A DNA stretch of 64,000 nt, from positions 13,110,397-13,174,396 of the forward strand of contig OU452219.1 of assembly GCA_911728455.2 (NCBI GenBank). The letters run 5' to 3'. The stretch comes from Marthasterias glacialis (Eukaryota; Echinodermata; Asteroidea; Forcipulatida; Asteriidae). Positions 20,320 through 33,600 of the stretch are shown here, piece by piece. Below the pieces are notes generated by a model. It saw only the letters and a program-made list of their open reading frames with translations, made no database searches and was not told where the DNA came from. Every line of letters starts with the position of its first letter. Within the stretch, counting starts at the first letter, position 1. A program made the position numbers and the translations under genes.

Positions 20320-20490
20320 CTCGACTGCACACTGCAGCAAGGTGTATTGAGGTCTTGCTCTGAACTGCATCTGCACTTTATCAAGCAGTTGGTGTTAAAA
20401 CACCAGACTAATTTCTTGGAACTAGCGACACACCAACAGCAGTTCCGTCAACTTCAATGGAAGAGGGGTAAAGATGGTAGCAGTTTTACT
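20320..20490 (+). other. Orphan open stretch ending at a good splice donor
   Basis: From the acceptor-like ttag at 20316-20319, about 57 codons are open, including SCSELHLHFIKQLVLKHQ and FLELATHQQQFRQLQWKRG, up to caagtt|gtaagt. Composition is protein-like, but I found no partner exon and do not recognise the sequence. It may be a gene fragment or chance. Confidence 0.25.
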
Positions 20491-21772
20491 CAAGTTGTAA
20501 GTAAATTGCTTGATTTGTTTGCTGATGAAATATATACAACATGAAAGAAAATTTATATGCGTGATAACACATGCACGATACGAATATGTTCCTTACTGGT
20601 TGTGGACTAAAAATACCAATTCGAAAAGTTGCGTACCTACCCCTCCTACCCGTCGAGGTTATTTTGATTTTTTTCCGTTGTAATATTTCAGATTTATATC
20701 AATTTTGCGCAGTGTCTTTGTGTTTGTTGAATGTTAATGTTATTGTAGACACGATTTAGGTTTTATTCTTCACATCAATGATGAAGTTTTTTTAGTAGAC
20801 TGGTATTTTGTATAGTACCTGAGGAGTACAGCGCCCCGGGTACAGTAGGATCAGAGTCGGTATCACCCTCAGCGGCGATAACCTTAACCCTCGATCATCT
20901 CGACGATAGTCAGTAATATTTAATAATACTAGGATAGGATACTATCGTGCCGTCACCCGTTTCTGGTTGACACCTATTTCCGATCATTAATTTTCATTCC
21001 CATTTGCCGTGAGAATAGGTGAGATCCATGGGGACCAGTACATCTATTCTGAAGTGAATTCCACACTTTTTGTTCTATAAATCCAGCTTCAACATGTTGA
21101 GAATAAAGTTTCTTGTCGATCGTGACACCCAAAAGTTTAAAAAAAAGTCTCAATTTCGGTATAGATCAATGAACTACTTTACTAATAATCAAGTGTGTCC
21201 AAATAATATAATCCATGTTTTGACAGAAGTTTCATTTTGTAGATCAAGTTTCATTCTCCTTTACATTGTAGGTAGAAAGTGTAGATCACGTCATGGTGGT
21301 TTTAAGTGGGATTGTATGGCATGCCAATGTTGCAAAAAAATGTTTATCTGAAGTGGATTTGGTGATTTTTCATTATTTATCATATTGACAAATCAATTTG
21401 CAGAAGAGTCAGCAACCACAGGAGAGGAAAGGATAGTATAGAAAAATAAGTACAAGTATATAACTTGTAATATAATAACAAGTAAAAACAGTTAGATTTA
21501 ATTTAAAAATAAATAATTAATTATATCATTTTAAATTGGATAAAGAATACAAAAATAAAGTAAAAGTAAAGATTGTGTATTTGTAACATATGTAATACAT
21601 CAAGAAGAACTTTATTATTTTATTAACTAGTTCGTCTGACTAACCACCAGTGACAGTGTGGACAATACTTACATATTTGAGACATTTTTGCATGACATAC
21701 ATGTGTCTAAAGTTGACAGAAATTGCTGCTCAATGAACTGATCGGAAACAGGTGATGCTGCCTGCACACCGC

Positions 21773-21934
21773 AATAGACCGTTCCAGCCTGTCAATCAAA
21801 CTGTGCGCATTGACCAATTGGATCACGCCTTTTGGTCACGTGACCTCGGTCAAACTCGATCACGCATGCAGCGTAAATGCACACAAACTAAGGTGTGTGG
21901 GCGGGGCTTGTTGCCGAAGCCGGAACGGTCTATA
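21773..21934. mobile_element. MITE-like element with atagaccgttcc ends
   Basis: Ends atagaccgttccagcctg and gccggaacggtctat are inverted repeats. The interior includes ttggtcacgtgacctcggtc and ggtgtgtgggcggggcttg. No coding. Confidence 0.75.
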
Positions 21935-22164
21935 CAGCACCGCTGTAAATGGCTGGCGATCTTTCGGAGTGTGAGATTGCAACTTCCAGAATTTCAACAG
22001 ATTATGAAATAAAAGTGTCATGTGAAAAAGTGGGTCAGATGGTTAAAACTGAAATTTATCCTTTAGTGTCCGTTTCCGAACAATTTTGCTGTTAATCCGA
22101 TCGGAAACCCGTTGCACCAGGATACAACATGACAAAAAATTATGCTTGATAACCAATATGCGTG

Positions 22165-22520
22165 ATTTATTTTTTTTTTAAATTTTTTTGATGGAAGTCG
22201 CCAGACACACAAGGCCAGTAAGCCACTCGAGGTGTGGGCTACAAATCAACTGTTTTTTCCAGGGGCCGTTGCCACCTACTCCTAGGGCTGAAACAGGGTT
22301 ACCCCCTTTACAGTCCGTAAGGATGTAGGCTTGGGTATCATCCATCAGAAGCCTGAATGGTAGAGCAGAAGGCTCTACCTCCCCAACTTTTACGGAGCAA
22401 TTATGGTTAAGTGCCTTGCTCAAGGTCACAAGTGTCATGACCGGGACTCGAACCCACACTCCGATGACTCAGCCACCAGAGCTCGAGTCCGACGCACTAA
22501 CCACTCGGCCACGACACAAA
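22165..22520 (-). repeat. tRNA-derived SINE, family B (fullest copy)
   Basis: The minus strand starts gtggccgagtggttagtgcg, the head of a class II (Ser/Leu-type) tRNA, with B box gggttcgagtcccggtc. The body follows (ttgagcaaggcacttaacca; ttctgatggatgatacccaa) and the end is tggcgacttccatcaaaaaa. It is the best reference for the partial copies at 2555, 10225, 28350 and 59280. Confidence 0.82.
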
Positions 22521-23427
22521 TATGATACAAATTTTATACGTCCCTTACTTGTTGTGGACTACAAAATGCCCATTCGAAAAGTTGTGTACCCGTTCTGATT
22601 TCTATCTTGCCCATACTTTGAATTGTAAGATGTAGACCACAGCTTTCAGTAATTTAAAAGAAATTCCCTTGTATTTGAGGAAGGAAGCATGGTGGGCTAG
22701 ATAGTTGCATTGAATTGTCATTGATATGAAAATATGTTCTCAATATTGTTTCACATTTAGCATCATTTAACTGATGCTGATTTGTGGGATTTTTTGATTA
22801 AATTTATAAATAGGTAAAAGGGAAAGATATTTACCCTAAAATATTCATTTTCCTCAAGTTACAAAAACATTAGGGGGTAGAAGGGGACCTTACTCTCCTC
22901 GCAAACTGATAAACAAGATTTTATTCTTGGTCTTGTATGAACTTTGAATTCAGAGCCAGAGGTGTAGGTATTGCACTTATTTAATTTTGCTGTTATCCTT
23001 TTAGCAGTATCCAGTATTAAATATGGGATGCCATGCATTTCACTTTATTTAGAAATTACAAATAAAAATCCAAGAAACAATGACTGCTGTCAAGGCATAC
23101 ACAAGTTCAAAGCTGACTTCCCAAACTTAGTTTGCTTTCGTCACAAAGGTCATCGTAAGGTCACGCGGTATGTTGTAAATAATTTTTAATTTTTGTGTAC
23201 AGTTCGAAAAATTGGGTAGGTTGGACACTGCTTGAAGTTGAAGCCACAGTTCACTGAAGAATTTGCGTTTATTCTGAGAAATACGTTTAACCTGTAGTGA
23301 AATATTCCTGGCGGTTTAGTTGATTCAAAGAATGACATTTTATTTCCGCAATTTATTTCCAATTTGTACCATTTCTCTTTGCACCATTACAGCACTCTGA
23401 CAACATACCCCCATGGACAGGATGTGT

Positions 23428-23772
23428 CTAATCACAACACATCAGATCACTGAGCTGGTGAGAGGTCCTGCATTCTACACGTACTTCATTAATATGCACC
23501 AACGTGGATGACATCACACCAAGCTTTGCCAATGGATAACCTTGCTGCTCGTTGTTAGGACATACATAAGATATTGGCCAAGTCTGGTCAATATCACTAA
23601 GAATCTGACTGTACAGTACTCTACTCATTGCTGAGGGATCTCCATGCCTGAGAGAGAGAGGGTCTTTTGTTGCCTGTATGCTTGTACTGCCTTCATAAGT
23701 TAGTTGATGCACACAACATTTTTTCACTTTCCGGTGTAATTCCTCCCCTCGCTTAATAATAAACACCAACAA
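23428..23772 (-). other. Unassigned 114-codon open frame on the minus strand
   Basis: Open for 114 codons with mixed composition (for example SRVLYSQILSDIDQTWPISY), no low-complexity sequence and no known motif. It lies 190 bp upstream of, and divergent from, the mosaic-protein gene. It may be chance or part of a divergent transcript. Confidence 0.2.
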
Positions 23773-23923
23773 GAAAGAGACAACTGAGAATTAAATCAAC
23801 TCGCAAGCAGTGTAGCTATGTGACAATTTCAGGTTGCCAGTTTTCTCTATAGGCCTGACAGGTGGTTACTCTGACTTAACCCAGGCACTCTACTTAGCCG
23901 CGGGGTGTACTACTACGGTTTGC

Positions 23924-23947
23924 ATGCTCTACAAGATGACGGCATGA
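23924..23947 (+). promoter_or_regulatory. Short upstream ORF before the mosaic-protein start
   Basis: ATG at 23924 opens seven codons ending in TGA at 23945-23947, with a second in-frame ATG at 23936. It ends 13 bases before the proposed start at 23961. If included in the mRNA it would probably lower initiation at the main start. Transcript start unknown. Confidence 0.4.
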
Positions 23948-23960
23948 GCTCTCTATCACC

Positions 23961-24690
23961 ATGTGCTATTTGTACTATTATGTGACGATAATACTGCTGC
24001 TGATACAAGTGTCATCAGCCCAGGTTAACTATGAGCGCACGTATCATCTCAGCCCAACCCAAGACACTTTTATTCACGGAAGCAGAAGCACAAACTATCA
24101 GACAGAGTTTCTTGAAATCGGCAGGAGAGGTGACGGCTTGGAAAGCAGGATCCTGCTCAAGTTCAGCACAGACGAATTCAAACAAAAAAGCAAATGGGGA
24201 GCGGAAGGTAACCTCACCAACTTGGACCGCTCTGAAGTCCTTCAGGCAATTCTTAGACTGTCCTGTGTTGGTGTTGTGGATTACACCGGAGGCACCATCA
24301 GGGAAAGTGTTTTCAGTGGGGTCGTCCAAGTGTCCCAGATACTTCAACCGTGGGATCAGTCTGCCGTGACATCATCAAACAGAAATGTTGGCAGCGTTTG
24401 GTGGGCAGATGGTGTCGACACCACCGGGCATGATGCTGCAGTTGCCTCGGCGAGCAGTGCGGTCGACATAGATTACCTCAGTTGTCAAAGTGGGGAGACC
24501 CTCTCAATCGACATTACCATGATCTTCCAGTTGTGGCTGGATGAGCCACAAGCTAATCAGGGTGTTTTGGTTTGGGCAGACTTGACGCCGGGTATGGAGA
24601 CTACACTTAAGGTGGCATCCACTGAGAGTGGCTACGTGGACCGTCACCCAGAGCTTTTAGTCTTGCTTCAAGACACCGTGATCGATTCTG
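23961..24690 (+). CDS. Mosaic-protein exon 1: signal peptide and DNRLRE-like domain
   Basis: ATG has A at -3 (accATGt), and a hydrophobic signal peptide follows at once, which supports this start. The 243 codons include THF-like beta-rich segments typical of DNRLRE/CBM-like folds and WWADGVDTTGHDAAVAS. Donor TCTG|gtaagt at 24691, phase 1. The frame runs on 59 bases past the donor to a stop, but the donor is a perfect consensus and the next exon fits in phase. Confidence 0.88.
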
Positions 24691-27600
24691 GTAAGTATAA
24701 CAAAGGGTTTTCCCATTTAGCTGAATATAAACATTATCATTATGAGTAAGAGATTATTATAATTTCAACCTATGATACAAATATCTGTGATGTTTTTCCT
24801 GCATTTTGGTCGTTTGATAATTTGTATGCAAACTTGATTCACAATTGTGGAAGAATTCAGCATACATGATTAATTATTTAGAGGTAAAATACAGCTCTAA
24901 CGAGTTACTAGCATGTACACCAGTATCAGTCAGTTACCAAATCTACACACACAAGTAATTTGTTGTGATGCTTCTCGTGGTTTTTGTAGATGTCTTATAA
25001 TATTCCTGTGGTGTACATTGATTATAACATGCTGGTCTGTATGTGGCCGGCGGCGATATACATGTACAACTCATTGTTCGTACTGGTACATCATTAAAGC
25101 CAAGGACACATTTATGATCTAAATAAGTCGTTATTAAAATCGAGCCCTACATAATGAAAAAAAAAATCCATACATAGACGAGTGATGTCATAGCTTCAAC
25201 AATCTACATGTGCAGGTTGACAAAATACATAGAGTAAGTGTTTGTATTTATAACTATAGATTAACTGGCTTATTTCACTTAGAACCATAAAACTAGGAGG
25301 GAAATTCCTTCATCAACAATCATCCCTCAGGCTTCTGTCTCTCTCAAAAAAAATTCATATTCTTTTTGTATCATTTATGATTTTTTTTCTTGACTGCTAT
25401 AAGTTTGACGTCATTACAGCGTACGCCACACCCACTTCACACTTGCCGGCTCCAATTATCATCAGCAGCCCAACTGCAAATATGCATTGATGATTGGCCA
25501 ACATTTTCTACGATGTACAATGTACACAAAATCTAACTAAGCGAGGTGGTTGTATTTAACACATGTGTTGTGCCTCCTCTGTTTTGAGAAATTTGTCTAA
25601 TTGTGAAAAACAAGGTTTTTCAGGTTAAATTACGCAGAAATGAATGCCAGCTTTGGAACCGGAAGTAAGTGAAACGCATGTGCGTACTACCAATGCACAT
25701 GCGTATGTTGTAGTGACTTACCAACGGGATGTATCGAGAACTCACAGTATTTGTGTGAACGCTGCAAGAATCAGTTTGCAGACTGCATGAAAGTGTGATG
25801 CAATCATCAATTTGAATTTTTAACACCCCGGCCACTCAGTTCATCAGCTAGGGCAAACGTTACTGTTGGGAGACTTGCTGTCTGGGACATTAGTGTCTGG
25901 GGTTTATGCATACATTTAACTTCATTTTGATGGTATAGCCTTGTGTTCTGTTTTGCAATTATTAATCATTTAAATTCTTCGGTCTTCATTGTAATATCAA
26001 CTGCAGTGTATGTACATGTGTCATCTTGTTTTCTTTTTGTCTTTGCGTCCAACAGAGCATTTGTAAACAATTACATACTTCATGCATTGTTTATAGCACC
26101 AGATCTCTTGGTGAAATATTTTACCTGACAAGAAAAAGCCAGTTTTATGAAAATGTCAATTAAAAGTTAAAGAGTTGGGGTGATCTTGCTTGAGATGGGG
26201 GGGGGGGGAATTGTTCTTTGCATATTACCAGTATAGTGCACATTTCTGCCATTGGTAGCACTTAACAAACTGGATTCCTTGTTGAAAGGCTTATCCTCAG
26301 TTGAAGTACATGTACATGTTATTAAGACACCATAATTTTCGTTATGGATTTTGTGTTCAAATTTTAAAATAACACATTTGCCCAACTTTCCTGATGAAAT
26401 CTATTTTTGATTAATGAGGAGTATACTGGGCAATTTGGAGCATTCTTTTTGGGACATAACACTGGGAACACCCTCCTTTTCCACAAAGCAGAAATCCTAA
26501 TTGTTTCTGGCCGTTTACAAATGGAAAAATTCCCTAAAGAATTTCTGGCATTCCCAGTGTTGTTTTACTTCCTGCAGGGAATGCCGTCTTCAGGCCATTG
26601 TGTCACACTGCAGAGTCAATTCCAAGGGAAATAAAAACCAAGTATATTCCTGGGGAATTTAAAGCCCACCACCATCCCATTTTCAGTTCATAGTTGCTGT
26701 AATTTTTTATGGGAAAACCGAACACTGGGTATGTTAACTGGTGGTGGAGGGGGCGGGGGGTATCTCACTTAACCCACTGCATTGTGTGACCATTCAAGCG
26801 TGAAGTGCACATTCTGACACTACAGAAAGCTTGTGTTCGAAGGCAAATTTTACAAGCTCTATTTTCATCTTGAAGATATTGTTTTACAGCAGAATAAGTA
26901 ATTAAAAATGTCTTATTTATTGAATTCCCTTTCATATAACCCAAAAATCATTGAGATCAGCCAATAAATGTCCAAGTTCTTGGTTTTTGTTTCCCCACAG
27001 TGTTATCTGTAAACTCAAATACTTTTTTGTACACAACCATGGGGTTCTGTAGATGTTTGTCATTTCAGATCTTTCCACTCTGATTTGAAGGGACTGCATA
27101 ACAACAACTTTATTTTATTTTACCATCAGTGGAAAGATCTTTCTCTTTCCAACCATAGCAAGCTTGGGTATGGAGGGTGAACATGGACAAAACTACAGCT
27201 TTATGACAACCAGCCTTTACTCATGCTTTAGAGTGTTATTTTGTGTGTGCTATGGTATTAATGAAGGATTAATCCTTCCTCCCCAAGCAGGGGTACGTAT
27301 ACACCAGTACATGTATCAACTCATACAACCTACTGAGTGTATTTCCTGGGTTTTGCCAGGCTAGCAATGCAAGTGTGAAAACTGGTGAAAAGGTCCACCA
27401 GATTCTCGAGGGAATTTCCCCAGGGAAATTTGTCTAGTGTGAAAGGGGCTTCGCTTGCTCCCTCTTGATATCAGTGGATGTTCCCAAATGGAGCCCCGAT
27501 GGCTCAATCCAAATTATTCTCGATGGAGCCTTGAAAAAGACTCGTTCCAGTGTTAGCTGAACATATAAATGAAAGTCTAGATGTGGCCTAAAATTCTTTA

Positions 27601-30600
27601 AAACCCTTCCAGAATAGGCAGCTTGGCTAGGGTATGGCCCCAATCCTTCAATATCCTCCTTTCCTGTGTCACTCCACACCAAATTGTTTCGACTTGAAAA
27701 AGATTGGTATGCCTGACCCTGTGAAAAGCACATAGTTTTTTTTGCCTACTGGCTCCTGTCCTTCAGAATCCTTCACTTTGGCAACTGGACACATAGAAGG
27801 ACTTGGGACGATAACAGACTTTGAGAAAAATATGCAATTTCATAATAACGTCAAATGAAGCTATTTGTTCTCCCTCCTAAATGCATAGATCTAATCAAGG
27901 AGGTAATCAGTTTGTGCATTTTTGACAAGTTGGGAGTAGTCGATGTGAATATTTTGTTATCTGCTTTATTGACACTGGGATTAGAGCTAATCCTTTGCAC
28001 TAATCTAAAGCAGGTGGTGGCAGTAATTAGTATAATTGTGATTCACCCTCAGGGATTTTGGGCAGATGGCCTGAACAGTACATGTAACCATAGAGAAAGA
28101 TGTAACTTGATGGAGCCATATTTTATTCAGTTTGCATAGAACACCTATGGTCTTATGGTCCTCATCCACACATATTAGGAGACCAGGGATCAAGTTTGGC
28201 TTTCAGCTTGAGGCAATGCTGGTCAAGACATCCGCTGTTAAATGTACTTATAAGGTCTCAGGTTCAAATCCCAACCCAGGCACCATTGACTTTTTCCCTG
28301 CACTGGATTGGAAAAAAGCACTGGGAATATTAAATGTTTTTTTTTTCTTATGCAATTCGCTCATCTTAAGGCCCAAAGGCCACTCGAGGTGTGGGCTAGA
28401 AACCTTGCCCCAATGCGCAGAAACAAGACACGGAGAGATATAAATGCAGGTCTCTCTACAGCACAGCTAAGAACAAGGAGGGGTAAATTAATCCGTTGCG
28501 AGACAAACATAACTGGATCTTCCCCTATTTAGAGCAATTATAGTCAAGTGTCTTGCTCAAGGACACAAGTGTCACGACCGGGATTCGAACCCACATCCTG
28601 ATGACTTAGCCACCAGAACTTGAGTCTGATGCACTAAACCACTCGGCCACTATGAGGTTTTAACTTTGTCAAGGAAGAGCAAAGCAACTAAAGTTTTCAT
28701 TTATGAGGAATAAACAAAAGTTTGTTGTTTCTACTGCTTTTGGACTCCTTGGTTGATGTCTACCAAGCTAACCTGTACATGATGCAGACATGGTACTTAG
28801 GTGTTGTAAGGGCAAGGCAGTTTTTCTGTAGAAAAGGGCACTTCTGTTAGGATAATGGAAATTTCTAAAGGGTTCTCACCAGGATTTTTCAAAACTGAGG
28901 GGCATTCCGGACCCAAATTTTGAAAGTAAGGTCGAAGCACGCTGAAACCAGGTCCTCGGAAAGTTTTTTATTTGATGTTTATGTTTAGTTTGAAAAGCTC
29001 TAATGTGCGGTCTGGACTTGGTTTTATGCTATGATTTTTTGTGTGAATTTAATCTTAAAATCTTTAAATACAGAAAGGGAAACAAATATTACTGGCCACT
29101 GGGACATTTCAGGGGGCACCAAGGCAATGACCCTGGGGTATGGTGGCAATTACAGAGGTTGCTTTCGTAAAAAAAGCATACGCCCTGTGTTTCATGCAAC
29201 ATTACACTTACATTTAGGCCTATGGTTGCAGACTGGCCATTTTGTTGAATCAAAGTAACACAATACTATTACATGCACATTGAATGTTTAAAAATGTTAC
29301 ACAGAACCTACATGTATGCTTCATTCCTGTAAATCATAAGCCCAAATTACACAGCATTATGTCATTTATCTATTAATATAAAAAAAACAATAAAAAAAAC
29401 TCCCCCCCCCCCAAAAAAAAAATAAACCAAACAAACAAGAGATGCCTAATTAAACCAGATGGTAGGAACTTCAGGAAGTCAAGAACTGTCTCTTCACGGA
29501 CGCCTAGATTGTGGTCTTGTTGGAAGACGTTGCTCATCACTCGACTATCGCGATTCTCCCTCCCCCGCGCGTTTTGTATACTACACACGAATGATCGGAC
29601 GATAGCAGGCACTGTTCAATCAACCTCTGTGACCTCTATCGGTGGAATTGTGTCGCGCCGTGTATGTAGTGTTGAGCGTGTGCATGGTTTTAAAGACAAC
29701 ACCGGAAGAACGTCTTGCATCAACACTAGGAGACGCCACATCTTCCAGACGGATCATTACATGGTGCACCAGTTAAAAACAAACATCGACCAGATGGCAT
29801 TGATACGTATTTATTATGGTAACAATGTTTTATCACAGATGAAAGTGTTCAGAGGGTTGTACAACATTTTTGGAGAGGATCTGCGAACTTCTCAATTAAA
29901 ATTTGTAACAGGTGGAAAAACACGAAAGAGATCCTTTGAAATGGGTTTTTATTTTCTTAATTGGTTACTATTACATTTTTAATACATTTAAAATTTAAGA
30001 ATCATTACAGCCAAAGTATAAGGAGATGATGTTGTCAGAGCCTCCTTTCTCTATGGTCTTGATAGAGCGGAATACCACAAGGTTCTAAGAACATGGTTTT
30101 GCAATTTTCTGGTTGGAGTTCTTACTGACGTTTTTATAGATCATGTTTGTCACATTGTTTACGGGGGGGGGGGGGGAGTGGCCTTGTAACATTCCTGGGC
30201 TTATTCTGGCAGGCAAGATACTACACTGGTCATGACAAACTTTACATTTTGTCTCATAATTACGGCATAAAATTAAGAATTGATTTTAAAAAAACATGAC
30301 ATCTGAACAAGTTTTTGGATCAAAAGTTGATAAAAGTTGTACCGTGCAATAGTTTCCATAAAATGTAAGATTTTATGTTCCCTTCCATTGAGCTGTGTAC
30401 AAATCATGCCTGCAGGAAGTCGAGGCTCTGTCTGCTACTCTTTTGTAAACATGTGATTCCACATGGGCTATAGGATGAACGTATGAATTTGTTATGATGT
30501 TTTAAACCAGTTTAAACAGTATCTACATGTATACACGACATTATTTTTAGAGCCAACCAACGGAGGACTTGTAAACACTCCATTCTGTAAAATGGGAATA

Positions 30601-33600
30601 CCGGAACAAAGGTCACCCAGGCATTTTGTTTCGGAGCTTGCACTCACCGTGCAACATTTCATTTCACCCACACAAAGAGGACAGATGGTGCCTAATATTT
30701 TGCCGATTTTTTCCCATTATGGGGGGGGGGGTTATCATGTTATCCCCGATTGCCAGACTGGCGCGAACTGGTTAAATATAAAATGTAGTTAACACTATTT
30801 TCAAGGCACTATCGAATCCATTATGACGAATCCATCACTTCCGATAGGCCTAGATGATACAATGTTACACAACAATATAAAGTAATCTACCATAATAAAA
30901 GAAAAACCTCAACATTACTCCATCAAAAGTCCAAATCTTCCCAGTTAATTTCTTATCTCCCTCAATGAATCATCCATTGTGAAATTCATTTTTCTACCTT
31001 TTTTTGTCTCATGTTAGGAACGTGGTCATCTCTTGTTACAATCCACAGACCTAATATCTTAAAAAGCAATCCCTTGAGGTCCATTATTGGTTGATGAATC
31101 TAAATGAAACCTGATGATGAGGTGTAAGTCATTCTAACAGGAAATCTGCAGAGGCTTCAAGATGAGTAAAAGATCTCTATGTAGTTTGCACAGTGTAGGA
31201 CTGAAGTGTGTCAGTGTGCTCAGTTCATGGACCCAGTGCTCAATCACGTAATGTTCACACTCAAGTCTAAGCATAAACTCAGGCCTCTAATTAACCCAAG
31301 GCAGCCAAAGCAATAGAGGGTATACACAGCCGTCTTCCTACAGTAAACTTACGGCCGTTTTGACCTCAGTGAGGGCGCTACTTGTACACATCTCTATGGG
31401 ACTCATGACGTCAGACGCATAATAACTATTGCCGTGGTGCCCTGCGCTTTTGCTGTGGTTCCCCTTGCAAAGAACCAATACAAATTCACATTTTCCTCAT
31501 AGAAGTGCCCCTTACATGTACCGGAGGAAAACTGCCTCGCCCTTAAAGAGCAAAGTTCGAGGCCTGTAACCTACATAATTTGGCCCGCTTTTTCTCAGAT
31601 GGAGGTGGTTAAAGTTGCACCACCTGATCTGTCACCAAAAGCCATAAAACAAATGAAGCTTTTTTTCCTAACGTATTTTGACAGATGATTATGTTTCAAT
31701 ATGAAATAAAAATTAAAAAAACTTTAGGTATGCTAATTGCTTTGTACAATGCATGAAATAATTGTAAGTTGTTCGTACAGAGCTGCTGATGTAGTGAGAG
31801 AATGTCAAGAGAGAATGTCGGGTCCCAGCCACAACTCAGTAAATATTTCCCCTGCCTGGAAATGGAAATGGTGTAAAGATGCCATTAAGTAATTTCGGAC
31901 CACTGGAGCAAAGGTCGCCCCGTCATTCAACTACGGAGCGTGCGCAGACCACACACACACACCGTCTTTACGCTTTGTTTCACCCACACAAGGACAAAAT
32001 AAGGTCTTTTTTTAAATACTGGCATTTTGTGGCTATTCAGAGGTGATTTTTGTGTAATCCCCTATTACAGACTATTGTCCTTTTGTTCCAAGAAGGGGAT
32101 TACGAGGCATCGAGAGGCTTCCATCATTGTTCTTTCATTGTATTTCGGCTGAATGGAGGTAAGTCAGAGTGATCGAGCCATGGTTCTGTGTTCAGTGCCA
32201 CTCCTATGCCGTAGGTATTAACGGCCAATGTTTTGCAATTCATGCTGCTTGAGTTTGACATTTTCTCGGTCAAGAAACAAAACGGATGATCTAACAAAGA
32301 GAATCTTTTTTTTCTTGTTATTGTCAAGTCACGTTTTTTTTTGTGCCAGCGGTACCCTCAAAGAAAAAAGATTCCGGCAATTCTGCCAATAGAATCCCAC
32401 CAGGGGGACGAAAAAAAAAAAAAAAATTCCGGCGGCAACTGGTTAAACATCTCTCTACTTTACAAACAGTAGGAAGGCTGTAAGGAATATTAATCCCTCA
32501 ATGGAGATGGATGATGTGTCTACAGAACACCTCCCCCACCCACCCACCCACCATCTCTCTCTCCCTCACTCCCATGAAACATCCATCTATCCACTTTTTA
32601 AAATTCTAATCATCGTGTACACCGTCAGACGTCATCACACTTTATATAATGGATGAACAGTCTCAAATTTGTAGGTCGAGACCAAATGTCTGGCTGCAAT
32701 TATAGCTGTTTGAGGTTCTGTATTAAGATGATGGATTCAAAGAGAGTACATGTTATGTACGTTCTCATTGCGGGAACAAGCTTATCTATGATGTCAGTCA
32801 TTTCTGAATCATACGACAGGATATGACAATAATAGTGTAGTTTCACAGAATCAAGGGAATGTTTTTTTTTTAAATGTGTTCTTTGTATTTAATGTTTTTT
32901 TAATCGTAATTTAGTCAGCCGGGAAACTATATTTATTGTTTTATTTGATCTTTTTATTTTAGTTTATTTATTTGGTGGATTTACTTATTACAAGTATTAT
33001 TACTTTGAAAATATTATCTTTGATATTTATTATGATTTTGTTTTGCTGGTACCTATTGTCTGTGTTTAACAATTTGAAACACAACACAGGATGTTTGGCA
33101 CATGATGGCACTTGTCCCCACATGACTGATCTAAAGAGTATCCTAGATTCAACAGCATGGGCTGTGGTCAGTTACGATGTAATCTGTTTAATGAAGAAAC
33201 ATTATTGTACATTGGCACCTAGCCATGTGCTGTTCACAGAGACAGAGTCCCTAGATATGAGGGCCCGTTTCTGGGGCGATTTTTTTTTCATAATTCCCAT
33301 AATTCAAATCTTACATGTAAGAAGCTACTAATCTCACTGGATTAACATTACATGACCACATACATTTTGTGGGCAGTGGGTACGTCATTTTTGTGAAATA
33401 ATTCAGCTCTCAACTTTAAAAAGTTTCCGTTTTGTTCGTTCTCTGAACTATGCCTTTCGTGCGTACGCATACCTAGCGTGCTGGCACTGGACAGTTGTGC
33501 CTATGATCTCCTCTGTATGTATGGTGCTGTGCGGTCAGTGTACAGTGATGCGCAAATACACAGGTACCAGGATTGTGTGATGAACTGTGTTAAAAGTTTG

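Larger units (their letters stand above)
18134..23923. other. Intergenic stretch between the galactosyltransferase and mosaic-protein genes
   Basis: Holds a G-rich block (19105-19325), a family D SINE, a family B SINE and a MITE (21773), listed separately, plus AT-rich filler. Three open stretches without family matches were noted: 18673-18855, 20320-20490 (ending before a good gtaagt) and 23428-23772 on the minus strand. None could be tied to a gene structure. Confidence 0.45.

Noticed and set aside
24015-24369. Frames of 110-112 codons overlapping the DNRLRE exon
   Set aside because: They are shadows of the 243-codon exon, which has a signal peptide and a recognisable domain.
29373-29612. 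Minus-strand SNVFQQDHNLG phrase resembling a Tc1/mariner transposase motif (FQQD)
   Set aside because: Only four or five residues match, with no neighbouring transposase motifs and no terminal repeats found.
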